DNA of 64,000 bases, from positions 1 through 64,000 of the forward strand of contig NZ_CP013382.1 in NCBI RefSeq assembly GCF_001513745.1, read 5' to 3'. The translations under genes were made by a program, and so were the position numbers. Numbering within the stretch: position 1 is the first letter of the stretch; every line of letters begins with the position of its first letter. This document shows, piece by piece, positions 27,958-36,934 of this stretch. The DNA comes from Burkholderia humptydooensis (GTDB lineage Bacteria > Pseudomonadota > Gammaproteobacteria > Burkholderiales > Burkholderiaceae). A model generated the notes under the pieces. It was not told the DNA's origin. It saw only the letters and a list, made by a program, of their open reading frames with translations, and made no database searches.

Positions 27958-29173
27958 ATCTTTTCTTCCAGTTTTACTGGGTGACGTATTTGCCAATTTC
28001 GGATCATGGGTTGATTTTCTAGCGATTCTCACGCTGACGGCTTATCAGTTTCAGGCGTCGACGTACGATATGGCTGCACTCAGTACGGCGATGTTGGTTC
28101 CCGGAATAGTGCTTGCAAAGAGAATCGGCGGGATGTGCGATGCTTACAGTCCAAGGACGGTTCTCATCGTCAGCCTTATTGCGAGGATCGTGGCTACATT
28201 CATTATTATTTTCACGCGAAACTATTGGGCCTTCCTGGTGATTGTTCTGTTGCGGTCCTTCGCAAGCTCATTCGTTGTGCCTGCCGTCAATTCTCTCGTA
28301 AAACGCGTATCGACAGAGGACATTCTACAGAGGCGATTTTCACTGTTGAACGTGACGAACAATTTTGCAAAAATTTTTGCACCCATTGTCGGCACGGTAG
28401 CCAGTCAGATTTTAGGGGAAAGATTTGTTCTATTCGGTTCCATTGCACTAAGTTTAATTGGGGCGGCTTTCTTTGCATTGGCAGTCAATCCTTCCATCAC
28501 AAACCAATCGATTGACTCAGGAAAATCATTGGAAAAGTTGACGTCCGTGTCGCCCATCGAATTACCGATTAATGCGATGTTGCCTTTGCTAATCTGCGTC
28601 GCGTTATATTCTGCGCTAGGCCAGATCGTCAACAATCAGATGCCCCTCATTCTGAAATCGTTGGGATACGGCAAGGACATGCTGGGTCTGTTGGTTTCAT
28701 CAGCAGGAGCGGGGGGGATCGTGGGTGGAATGTTGCTGGCCAGCAAGAAAGCTGCCTTGGGATCGGGCGCGAGCGTTCAGCGCGTCGTTGTCCCCGGCAT
28801 CGCGTCGGCAATGACCTTCATGATTATCGGTGTCGCGATACAGCACCCAGCACCGTTGAGTACCTATATTCTGTCTTTCGCATTCTTCACGACTGGCTTC
28901 TGCGGGTCCAATTTTGCGATTGCATCCAATATCTATCTCAGCCATCACTTTGGATTTGCAATCGGGCAGGCGAGCTCGATCCGGCAAGCCGTACAGTCGT
29001 TCATCAACCTGGTGGTGCCATTTGCTGGTGCATATCTTCTGAATCATCTAAAAATACACCAGGTATTTATATATGATGGCGCGATTATATCTGTGGCGTT
29101 TTTGGTAATTGCGGCTTATGTCAAAATGGCTCGCCAAAAATCTTCATATATTGCGTCGGAGGCAGGCCAATGA
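27947..29173 (+). CDS. MFS transporter, low-GC
   Basis: A 408-residue major facilitator with about twelve hydrophobic helices, of the MFS_3/enterobactin-exporter-like type (GDVFANFGSWVDFLAILTLTAYQF at the N-terminus). It starts with GTG 27947, with GGAG six bases upstream, and overlaps the end of the restored JmjC frame by 11 bases, suggesting an original operon. Composition is clearly more AT-rich than the flanking core genes, a sign of transfer. Substrate unknown; export of a small molecule or peptide is likely for the family. Confidence 0.8.
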   Translation: MQNKSFLPVLLGDVFANFGSWVDFLAILTLTAYQFQASTYDMAALSTAMLVPGIVLAKRIGGMCDAYSPRTVLIVSLIARIVATFIIIFTRNYWAFLVIVLLRSFASSFVVPAVNSLVKRVSTEDILQRRFSLLNVTNNFAKIFAPIVGTVASQILGERFVLFGSIALSLIGAAFFALAVNPSITNQSIDSGKSLEKLTSVSPIELPINAMLPLLICVALYSALGQIVNNQMPLILKSLGYGKDMLGLLVSSAGAGGIVGGMLLASKKAALGSGASVQRVVVPGIASAMTFMIIGVAIQHPAPLSTYILSFAFFTTGFCGSNFAIASNIYLSHHFGFAIGQASSIRQAVQSFINLVVPFAGAYLLNHLKIHQVFIYDGAIISVAFLVIAAYVKMARQKSSYIASEAGQ

Positions 29174-29281
29174 AAGATTCGAGCGATCGCCGTTCTAGCC
29201 CGCCAGTAATTTCCCGTTATTTTGGCGTTGATGCGCTGAAGATTCTGACTCTGCCGCAGGACGACTCGCGGAGGGCAACTC

Positions 29282-30720
29282 CATTCCATAACACACAAGT
29301 CCGGTGCTCAACCTCGCGCATATATCTGATGCCGGCAATGAAGTCCACGATTCGCTGCATGCCTAGCCAGATGGTTTTGACGCCAGGCTCGCCATCGCCT
29401 TTGTGCGCGAGGAAGCCGCCGAGCCTAGCGACGAGCCGTACCACTTCATTCAGTTGCGGTGGTTTATCGGGCGGGGTCTTCTTGTTGAGGATGAAGGCGG
29501 CCTTCCATTCATCGGGCTCAAACAGCAGTCCGGCATCAAGGTCCGGGCAAGTGCGGCCTAAGCGCATGAGACGAGCAATGCGCCACGCCACCACCATGAA
29601 CACCGCCAGTGCCCGCTCGATGCGCTCGATCGCGCTCAGTTGCAGCGCCTCGACTCGGCAACCCTTCTTCAACTCATGAAAGAAGGTTTTCACCTCCCAG
29701 CGGGCGCGATACCAATCGATCAGCCGCGCAGCCTCGGCCAGATCCGGGCACGTCGCAATTGCTCAGCAAGCGCCATTCGATCGGCGTCACGCCGCTCGGC
29801 GTGTCTATCTCGCGCGCGACCAGGCAACTGATCGACACCACACCGCCCTGGGCATCGGGCAGATCGACCCGTCGACTCCATATTTGCTGATGAACTTCCC
29901 GCGCCTTCTGTCGCTGGCGACCAGGCAACGTGAATCGAATTTCACCGAGCGGCTAAGCTTGCGTGGCGTGATCCCAGAGTTTTTGATCCTCGGGCAACGC
30001 GCGATTGTGCTGGGCGAATCAGCCAGTCCGCCGGACAGCCGAGATCGTGCGCTCGGCGCATCAGCGCGATGATGTCCGACTCCCGGTCCGCAACGTACAC
30101 CAACCGCGTGCCGGGCAGATCCGCCGCCTGCTCCGCTACGCGTTCGTATCCTTCAATCCAGCGTGTGCTTTCCCTCTCGCCGCCACGCACACCATCGGCG
30201 CCCTTGCGCTCACGCGCCCACATCCAGGCATTCAACACGCCCAACGGTTCACGCTGCGGCGTGACCGCGTCGGTCGCGTGAACGTACATGCCGCGCTGGG
30301 CTTCATACGACAATGGCCCCAGTCCGGCGATGTCCTGCCCGTTGAAGTTCAACTCCGTCGTATCATCCAGGCACAGCACCACGTCGCATGCCCGCATCCG
30401 CTCAGCCGAGCACTGCCAATGTGGTTCCATCACGCCGACCCAGTCCAGCTTGTCCTGCGCGAAAAACCGATAAGCCGCAGCCGTCTCGGCCCAGCCGCCA
30501 CACGCCTGCGGAAGGCTCGCCATCGGATTCCCCGACAGCTTTCGGCCAGCAGGATCGCCCGCCGGTTCAGCCGCTTGTCGCCCAGATCGATACCCTTGAA
30601 TTCCATTGCCGCCCAGCTCCCCGTTGCTTCTGCCATTCGTGCATCGCGCAAAAAGCAAGAGTAAACGGCAAGCCGCGCAAGTTTACAAGCCGCTCACGCC
30701 GACTTGTGTGTAATGGAATG
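29282..30720 (-). mobile_element. Degenerate IS4-type insertion sequence
   Basis: The ends are 22-base inverted repeats that agree at 20 positions: the left begins CATTCCATAACACACAAGTC, the right, read inwards, CATTCCATTACACACAAGTC. The length is 1439 bases. Inside is a broken minus-strand transposase. No target duplication could be recognised at the flanks, which suggests old age or rearrangement. Confidence 0.8.
29310..30651 (-). pseudogene. IS4-family transposase with frameshifts
   Basis: The N-terminus reads EFKGIDLGDKRLNRRAILLAES near 30620-30550, then shifts frame into NPMASLPQACGGWAETAAAYRFFAQD, the DDT-containing LCLDDTTELNFNGQ and LVYVADRESDI, and shifts again into VKTFFHELKKGCRVEALQL near 29690. 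At least two frameshifts (about 30540 and 29960-29700) separate these parts. The layout is that of IS4/IS50-like DDE transposases. It is not expected to be active. Confidence 0.8.
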
Positions 30721-30743
30721 CATTCAACCCGCACCCCTCGCCA

Positions 30744-31190
30744 TCACTCATACCGCAGCGCCTCCGCCGGCGCGAACCCTCGCGCTGCGCCAATAAGCGG
30801 AAGGCGTCACGAACCGAATGTCGAGCGCGCAGCCGAGTACCACGCCCGTCACCTTGCCGCCGTGCATGAGCAGCCCTGGGCCTCGGCGTACGGCGCCGCG
30901 CGCTTGACCGACGGATTGCGCAGCGATTCATCGGCGGTTCGCATCCAGTCCGGCATCGTTCCCGTCGGCGAGAAGATCTCGACGTGCGCGAGCACCGACA
31001 GCATGCGGTCGCGCCCTTCGCTCCTGAACCCGTTCATGACGGACAGCACGATGATCAGCGCGGCCACGCCGGGCGCGATGCCCGCCATCGACACCGCGGC
31101 GATGAACGAAACGAAGCCGTTGCCTGTCGCGCGCTTGCCGGCGCATGTATCGCGCAGCCCGATCTGCCATTCGTACTCGCGTTTCAAGGG
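30744..31190 (-). pseudogene. lolC-like fragment with large internal deletion
   Basis: Reading leftwards from about 31190, the N-terminus of a LolC/LolE lipoprotein-release permease is clear: YEWQIGLRDTCAGKRATGNG, then FVSFIAAVSMAGIAPGVAAL and VLSVMNGFRSEGRDRMLSVLAHVEIFSP. After about 30860 the sequence jumps to the very end of such a protein (a C-terminal EALRYE and TGA at 30744-30746). More than half of the gene is missing. The IS4-type element ends 23 bases away, so its arrival or loss of DNA around it may explain the damage. An intact lolC would have to lie elsewhere. Confidence 0.75.
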
Positions 31191-31427
31191 GTGTTCTCTG
31201 ATGGAAGGACGGGCGAGCGGCATGCGTCGACAGTCGGCGGGGCCGAAGCGTACTCCGCGTGCATCAACAGCGGCGCCACGGAATTTTCAGCTCGACGCGG
31301 GAGCCGCCGCTGCGCGATGCGGCAACGTAGACGCCATCAGGCGTGATACTGTGATGACGCCATGCGCTATAGCGATCAGCCGGCGTAGCCAGGATCGGCA
31401 CGAGTCGCTCACGGATACTGCTCGCAA

Positions 31428-32837
31428 ATGAATGGTCTACCTTCGTCGCTTCCACGAGTCGGCAGCACCGAGTCGCTCTTTGCGGAGCCGCTCGCGTTTC
31501 TCGCACGAGCTCGCTCGCAGCACGGCGATGTCGTCGTCATGCGAGAGCGCGGCCCGATTTTCTCCCGCGCGAGCGATTGCAGCGGCGTGATAGCGGTATT
31601 CGGCGAGCATCGGCTTCGACAGATATTGACCGAGATAGACGATTTCGCGCTGCCGATGTCCGCGGCGGCGAAGTTGGCGTTGCCGAAAAATCTCGTCAAC
31701 CTCAATCGCGGCTTGCACAGCATGCGCGAGCCGGAGCATGGCCGGCACAAGCGCCTCCTGACGGGAACGATCAATCGCGAGCTGTTCGACGCGCATCGAA
31801 ACGGGATACGAGCGGCGTTGGATCGGCTGGGCGAAAGGCTGAAGGAAGACGGCCGGATTGCCGTGGTCAGCCGGATGCGCGAGCTGACCTCGGAGATGGC
31901 GTCGCATGTCTTTCTTGGGCCGCGGTGCCATGAAGAGGATGCCGAACTGGCTTTTCTATTAAGCGCTTATTTTACTTTGAGGCGCGAGGCGTCTTCGCTG
32001 AACGCGCGCGATCCTCATGTATACCGGGCCGAGCTGATCGGCGTCGGGCAGCAACTCGATCGCACGTTGCGGGAGCGCATCAGACGGTATCGGAATGGTC
32101 CCGCCGACGATCGGGCGGGGCTGCTGCGACGTCTGGCAACGGCTGGCCTGCCGGGTTCGCCCGCGCTTTCCGAGGACGAGATAGTCGGCCATGCCAACGT
32201 CATGTTCGTGTCGAGCACCGAGCCCGTCGCGATATCGCTGACATGGCTGCTGCTCGTTCTGTCGCAGTTGCCCGGCCTGAGACGCGCCCTGCGCGCGGAG
32301 ATCGCCGGCCGCGCATCGTCGCCGACATCGCCGGGCGGCGCGCCATTGCTCGAGAACGTCGTCAACGAGACGCTCCGGCTCCTGACACCCAACGCGTTGA
32401 TGGTCCGCGCGACGACGCGCGCGGTATCGCTGCAGGGCGTCGCGCTTCCGGCGCATTGCGAGATCGTCGTGTGTCCGTTCCTCGCGCATCGCGAAGCCGG
32501 GCCGTTTCCGGACCCGCTCGCATTCTCGCCGTCCCGGTGGGAGACGGCCAGGCCGTCTCCGTACGAGTATTTTCCGTTCGGCGCCGGCGGTCACTTCTGC
32601 GCGGGGCGAAATCTCGCGCTATTGCTGATTCGCGAAGTGCTCTCGACACTGCTGTTGCGCTTCGATTTCGTTTTGGATGGCGAACAGTCCATCGACTGGC
32701 GCATTCATATCATGCTGATGCCGACCGGTGACCCGACGCTCATCGCGCATCCCGCCGATGAACGCCGTGACACGCCATCGCCGAAATGGCGCGGGCCGGC
32801 AACCGACCTGTTCCATTTCGCGCCGGGGCTTTCTTGA
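31428..32837 (+). CDS. apyO: Cytochrome P450 of the aminopyruvatide-type RiPP pathway
   Basis: A 469-residue P450. The haem-binding loop is FPFGAGGHFCAGRNLA with the thiolate Cys391; the K-helix ExxR is ETLRLL; the I-helix region FVSSTEPVAISL keeps the Thr but lacks the usual acidic-Thr pair exactly. In the described aminopyruvatide pathway the P450 joins two Tyr residues of the precursor by a biaryl C-C bond, and the neighbouring precursor offers two Tyr flanking a Leu, so this function is expected. No clear ribosome site precedes ATG 31428. The stop codon overlaps the -35 of the precursor promoter. Confidence 0.85.
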   Translation: MNGLPSSLPRVGSTESLFAEPLAFLARARSQHGDVVVMRERGPIFSRASDCSGVIAVFGEHRLRQILTEIDDFALPMSAAAKLALPKNLVNLNRGLHSMREPEHGRHKRLLTGTINRELFDAHRNGIRAALDRLGERLKEDGRIAVVSRMRELTSEMASHVFLGPRCHEEDAELAFLLSAYFTLRREASSLNARDPHVYRAELIGVGQQLDRTLRERIRRYRNGPADDRAGLLRRLATAGLPGSPALSEDEIVGHANVMFVSSTEPVAISLTWLLLVLSQLPGLRRALRAEIAGRASSPTSPGGAPLLENVVNETLRLLTPNALMVRATTRAVSLQGVALPAHCEIVVCPFLAHREAGPFPDPLAFSPSRWETARPSPYEYFPFGAGGHFCAGRNLALLLIREVLSTLLLRFDFVLDGEQSIDWRIHIMLMPTGDPTLIAHPADERRDTPSPKWRGPATDLFHFAPGLS

Positions 32838-32862
32838 CATTTACTAGGGCGCGTCCTTTAAT
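32834..32862 (+). promoter_or_regulatory. Strong sigma-70 promoter for the RiPP precursor
   Basis: TTGACA (32834-32839) is a perfect -35 element, followed by a 17-base spacer and TTTAAT (32857-32862), one base from TATAAT. The P450 stop codon lies within the -35. It would start a transcript with a leader of about 120 bases before the precursor, allowing precursor expression above that of the enzymes. Confidence 0.75.
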
Positions 32863-32987
32863 CAGAAGCAAATCGGCATGCATGCCCATCGGGATTTTTC
32901 CAGTCATTGATCCGCATCGCGCTTTCCAAGGGTTATTCCACGCTCACACGCTAAGCGGCGCGTTCCGCCTACAACACAGGAACAATC

Positions 32988-33188
32988 ATGGCTACGAAAC
33001 CCAAAAAAACAAAGGGCGTTTCTGTTTCCATCGAAGGGAAGCTGCCCAAGATGACCCTGGAAATGCCGGTGGATGCGAGAAAGATCAAGGCCATCCAGAA
33101 ATGCCTTGAAAACGGCAAGCTGACCATCACGGTGAGCAAGGTGGATCTCGCCGGCGGCCGCATGGGCGAGGGCTACCTGTACGACTGA
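32988..33188 (+). CDS. apyA: RiPP precursor peptide ending Tyr-Leu-Tyr-Asp
   Basis: A 66-residue peptide with a basic N-terminus, a leader containing the stretch VSVSIEGKLPKMTLEMPVDA and a C-terminal core EGYLYD (Tyr63, Leu64, Tyr65, Asp66). AGGA precedes ATG 32988. In the aminopyruvatide pathway as I recall it, the two Tyr are cross-linked by the P450, a Tyr is beta-methylated by the B12-radical SAM enzyme, and the C-terminal Asp is turned into an aminopyruvate group by the MNIO enzyme, then methylated. This C-terminus provides all those positions. One Cys (Cys39) lies in the leader. Confidence 0.85.
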   Translation: MATKPKKTKGVSVSIEGKLPKMTLEMPVDARKIKAIQKCLENGKLTITVSKVDLAGGRMGEGYLYD

Positions 33189-33299
33189 TTTCGGAGGGAA
33201 GCCGCGTTGCCGAACGTCATGCGTCTGGCGCGCGGTCACGCAATAGCGGGCGACAAACTCCGAGCTTCGGCAGTTCGACCTCAAAGGCGCGGGAAGCCT

Positions 33300-34151
33300 A
33301 TGAAAGCTTTCGATCGCGACGCTTCGATGCCTTGGATCGGTCTGGCGTATGGGCCCGGAATGGCGGAATTCGCCGCACGGAATGCGCATCTCGTCGATTA
33401 CATCGAAGTGCCGTTCGAGCAATTGCGATTCTCGCCGGCGGTCGCCGAGCTTCAGCAAACCATTCCGTTCGTTCTGCACTGCGCCAGCTTGTCCATTGCG
33501 GGATTCGTGCCGCCGGACGCTTCGACTGTCGACGCAATCGAACGCACGGCCTTGCAAACCGGCACGCCTTGGATAGGCGAACATCTCGCGTACATCTCGG
33601 CCGATCCCATTGGCGAAGAGCTGGGTGGGGCCGGCGAGCCCACGTCGTTGTCGTATACGTTGTGCCCTCAGTTGAGCGACGAGACGGTGCGGCGCGTCGT
33701 CGACAATCTCGCTGCGCTTCGTCCGCATTTTCCGGTTCCGCTGATCGTGGAAAATTCGCCTCAATACTTTCCCATACCGGGCAGCACGATGGGAATGGCG
33801 GACTTCATTCGTGCGATCGCGCAACGGTGCGACGCCGGTTTGCTCCTCGACCTGAGCCACTTTCTGATCACGGCTTACAACACGGGCGCCGATGTGCATC
33901 GGGAATTCGCCCGGCTTCCGCTGGAGCGCGTGGTCGAAGTCCACCTGTCCGGCATGAGCGTGCAGTCCGGCACGGCCTGGGACGACCACTCGCTGCCGGC
34001 GTCGCCGATCCTGTTCGAACTTCTCGAGCGCCTGCTCACCGTGACGCGGCCGCGAGCGCTGACCTTCGAATACAACTGGTCGCCATACTTCCCGCTGTCC
34101 GTCCTGACGGCCCATATCGAGCGCGCACGCGAGTTGATGGGGCTCGCATGA
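33300..34151 (+). CDS. apyH: MNIO (DUF692) multinuclear iron oxygenase
   Basis: A TIM-barrel protein of the DUF692/MNIO family (MbnB/TglH relatives), 283 residues from ATG 33300. Likely iron ligands are visible in FVLHCASLS, IGEHLAYI, IVENSPQYF, LLDLSHFL, EVHLSGM and DDHSLP. In the aminopyruvatide pathway this enzyme converts the precursor's C-terminal Asp into aminopyruvic acid. The start is uncertain: GGAGG at about 33194 sits well for TTG 33207, and ATG 33219 is also in frame. The 3' end overlaps the partner gene by ATGA. Confidence 0.88.
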   Translation: MKAFDRDASMPWIGLAYGPGMAEFAARNAHLVDYIEVPFEQLRFSPAVAELQQTIPFVLHCASLSIAGFVPPDASTVDAIERTALQTGTPWIGEHLAYISADPIGEELGGAGEPTSLSYTLCPQLSDETVRRVVDNLAALRPHFPVPLIVENSPQYFPIPGSTMGMADFIRAIAQRCDAGLLLDLSHFLITAYNTGADVHREFARLPLERVVEVHLSGMSVQSGTAWDDHSLPASPILFELLERLLTVTRPRALTFEYNWSPYFPLSVLTAHIERARELMGLA

Positions 34152-34981
34152 ACGCAAGGCAAATACACGCCCTGATCGCCGCCAGCGCCAGCAACCCGCA
34201 GCTCATCGCGCGTTGGCGGCAGCGTCCGGATCTGTTGCGCACCGCGGGAATCGAGCCGGACCAGCTCGATTTGCGCGTATTGGAAAATTTCGTCGGGTTG
34301 AGCCTGAAGGTGCGTCACAACGGCCTGCGCGGGGATTTTCCGCTGAGTTTCAGACTGCTGAGCGTAACCGGCCTCGAGATCGAGGTATTCGCCGCGTATG
34401 CGTCGAACTGCGCGCAAAGCGGCCATGCATTCGCCGCCACGCCGCGGGAGCGCGCGCGCGATCTGATTGCGTTTCTTGACAGATGGCTGGATCCCGCGCA
34501 ACGAAATCACGCTCTGCTGTGGGACATCCTTCGCCACGAATATGCGCTTTCGTGCCTGCGGCAAGAAAGCGCCGCACCGCTTCCCGCCGCTGGCCTCGTC
34601 ATTCGTTATCGGGCACGCGCGACGGGCGGCAGCATCCCGATGCTCAACGGCGCCGTCGCCCAGCACGTGATGCATTGCGATCCGGAGCGCCTGGCGGCGG
34701 TGTTGCGCCGGAAGGTGCCGGCGCTCGACACGGTGCCCGCCGCCGACACGTACTGCTGCTATTGGCGCTCCGCCGAAACGGGCGAAATCCGGTTTCTGCG
34801 GGTCGATGCGCTGGGCTACTTCGCAATCGAAGCGATCGACGGCAGACGATCCGCCGCCGACATCTGCGATCGGCTGCTCGGCGATCGTCGTCTGCTGCCG
34901 CAGTTCTTGAGGTCGCTCGACCAACTGGCCGGAATCGGGCTCGTGCGATTCGAGAGGCCGCCCGGAAGCGTCGCGGCATGA
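34148..34981 (+). CDS. apyI: MNIO partner protein with PqqD-like C-terminus
   Basis: A 277-residue protein that overlaps both neighbours (ATGA at each end), so the three are translated as a unit. The N-terminal half (about 1-125) resembles the helical partner domains that accompany DUF692 enzymes. The C-terminal part (about 205-270: IEAIDGRRSAADICDRLL and LDQLAGIGLVRFERP) has the look of a PqqD-type RiPP recognition element. Its likely job is to bring the leader peptide to the MNIO enzyme. The fold assignments are by eye. Confidence 0.75.
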   Translation: MNARQIHALIAASASNPQLIARWRQRPDLLRTAGIEPDQLDLRVLENFVGLSLKVRHNGLRGDFPLSFRLLSVTGLEIEVFAAYASNCAQSGHAFAATPRERARDLIAFLDRWLDPAQRNHALLWDILRHEYALSCLRQESAAPLPAAGLVIRYRARATGGSIPMLNGAVAQHVMHCDPERLAAVLRRKVPALDTVPAADTYCCYWRSAETGEIRFLRVDALGYFAIEAIDGRRSAADICDRLLGDRRLLPQFLRSLDQLAGIGLVRFERPPGSVAA

Positions 34982-36921
34982 AATTGCTGCTCGTCGACAA
35001 TCTCGTCATGCCGGAAGAGGGCTCGCTCGCCTATCTCGACGTGCATCCGCATCTCGGGCTGCTCGCGCTGGCCGCGGTCGCCGAGGCCGATGGCCATCGC
35101 GTGCAGATCTACGATCCGAAGCGACTGATCAGGGACGGCACGCTGGCTTACGATGCAACGCTTTACGAGCGGGCGAGCGACGCCGTGCTCGCCGAGCGTC
35201 CGGACGTGGTCGGCTTCACGGCGCTCGGCTGCAGTTTCCTGTTTGCCCTCAATGTCGCGGCGCTGCTGAAGCGGCGCGAGCCCGACTTGCCCGTTTTGCT
35301 CGGCGGGCCGCACGCGACGATGCTGCACCGGCAGATCCTCGAGCGATTCCCGCAGTTCGACGTCGTCGTCCGCTACGAAGCGGATGAAATCCTCCCCGCC
35401 GTGCTCGATTGCCTCGAGCGACGGACATTCGACGTGATCCCCGGATTGAGCTGGCGCGCCACGGGCCGCGGTTCGCTGTTGCGATTCACCGACGGCAAGC
35501 CCAAGGTCGAGAATCTGGACTTGCTGCCGATCGCGTCCTACGACCATTATCCGATCGCCGAATTGGGCCTCTCGATGCTGCGCATCGAGGCCGGCCGCGG
35601 GTGTCCGTTCGCGTGCACATTTTGTTCGACAGCCGGCTTCTTTCAACGCAGCTTCCGCATCAAATCGGCCGAGCGCCTGGTTCGCGAACTGGACATCCTT
35701 CACCGGCGTTATCGCGTGTCGGACTTCAAGCTCGACCACGACATGTTCACCGTGAACCGCCACAAGGTGATGGAGTTTTGCGAGGCGGTCGCCGGGCGCG
35801 GCTATCGGTGGCGCGCGTCGGCGCGGATCGACTGCGTCGACGAAGCATTGTTGAAGAAGATGGCCGACGCGGGCTGCGTGAATCTTTATTTCGGCGTGGA
35901 GACTGGCTCCGCGCGCATGCAGAAAATCTGCCAGAAGCGACTGGACTTGCAACGGGTCGAGCCCATTCTGGCGGCGGCGGATTCGTTAGGAATCGAGACG
36001 ACTGCTTCGTTCATTACCGGATATCCCCAGGAAACCGGGCAAGACCGGGACGACACGCTGGACATGATCGGGCGCTGCGCTCGACGGCCGTCCTGCCTCA
36101 CGCAATTGCACATGCTCGCGCCGGAGCCCGGCACGCCGCTGTTCGACGAGCGCGGGGCGGAAATCGCCTACGATGGCTATGGCGGGCCTTACAACACGCG
36201 CCTGCTGAGTTCGTCGGACGAGCGCGAGGTGCTCGACCATCCCGAGATATTCCAAACCTACTATTACTACCCCGCCGCGCTGCCGCGTGCGGAATGCATC
36301 TTTGTGGTCGAGGCGGCGGATTTGCTGCGCCGGGTCGGGCCGGTCATCTTCGCATACGCATTGCGGGAATTCGGCGGGCGGCTGAGCCGGCTGATATCGG
36401 AGTGGCGGCACTTCGCCAACGAAACGTCGCCCGGCGCGGCTCCGGATGCGGCGGGGCTGGAAGCCTTCGTCGCCGCGCGATTCGGCGGCGGCCATCACCT
36501 GCATTCGCTTTTCCGTTATGCGTTGCGGCTGTATGCGGCGCGCGCTCCGGCGGACGTCGTCGCCGAAGGGCCTTATGAGGCGGACCAGCCTTGCATACTG
36601 GCCGAAAACGTCGGCCTGCTGGAGGACATTCACAATTGCGAAGTATTGGTCGACCGCATCCGGCGATCGAACGAAGCTTCGCCGATGCTCGGCGACGCGG
36701 ATGTCGGCGGGCTCGGAACCTATATCGTTCAAGGTCACGGCGAAGCCGCCACCGGCTATTGGGTGGAGTCCGGCATCGCGACGATTCTCGATCTGTTCAG
36801 ATCGCCCCGTTCGTGCCGCGCCGTTGCGCAATGGCTGGCCGATGTCACCAGCAATGACGGCATAGACGCTTCGATCTTCGAGCCGCTGCTGCGCAGGGGC
36901 ATCCTGGTCTCGGCCCGTTGA
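34978..36921 (+). CDS. apyD: B12-dependent radical SAM methyltransferase
   Basis: A 647-residue enzyme with an N-terminal cobalamin-binding domain (about 1-150, including VGFTALGCSFLFAL and VLLGGPHATMLHRQI) and a radical SAM core with GRGCPFACTFC (Cys209, Cys213, Cys216). The SAM domain ends near 460. The C-terminal 80 residues look like another winged-helix, PqqD-type peptide-binding domain. In the aminopyruvatide pathway the homologue places a methyl group on the beta-carbon of Tyr. The start overlaps the partner gene by ATGA. Confidence 0.85.
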   Translation: MKLLLVDNLVMPEEGSLAYLDVHPHLGLLALAAVAEADGHRVQIYDPKRLIRDGTLAYDATLYERASDAVLAERPDVVGFTALGCSFLFALNVAALLKRREPDLPVLLGGPHATMLHRQILERFPQFDVVVRYEADEILPAVLDCLERRTFDVIPGLSWRATGRGSLLRFTDGKPKVENLDLLPIASYDHYPIAELGLSMLRIEAGRGCPFACTFCSTAGFFQRSFRIKSAERLVRELDILHRRYRVSDFKLDHDMFTVNRHKVMEFCEAVAGRGYRWRASARIDCVDEALLKKMADAGCVNLYFGVETGSARMQKICQKRLDLQRVEPILAAADSLGIETTASFITGYPQETGQDRDDTLDMIGRCARRPSCLTQLHMLAPEPGTPLFDERGAEIAYDGYGGPYNTRLLSSSDEREVLDHPEIFQTYYYYPAALPRAECIFVVEAADLLRRVGPVIFAYALREFGGRLSRLISEWRHFANETSPGAAPDAAGLEAFVAARFGGGHHLHSLFRYALRLYAARAPADVVAEGPYEADQPCILAENVGLLEDIHNCEVLVDRIRRSNEASPMLGDADVGGLGTYIVQGHGEAATGYWVESGIATILDLFRSPRSCRAVAQWLADVTSNDGIDASIFEPLLRRGILVSAR

Positions 36922-36934
36922 CTCCATTTCGTCC

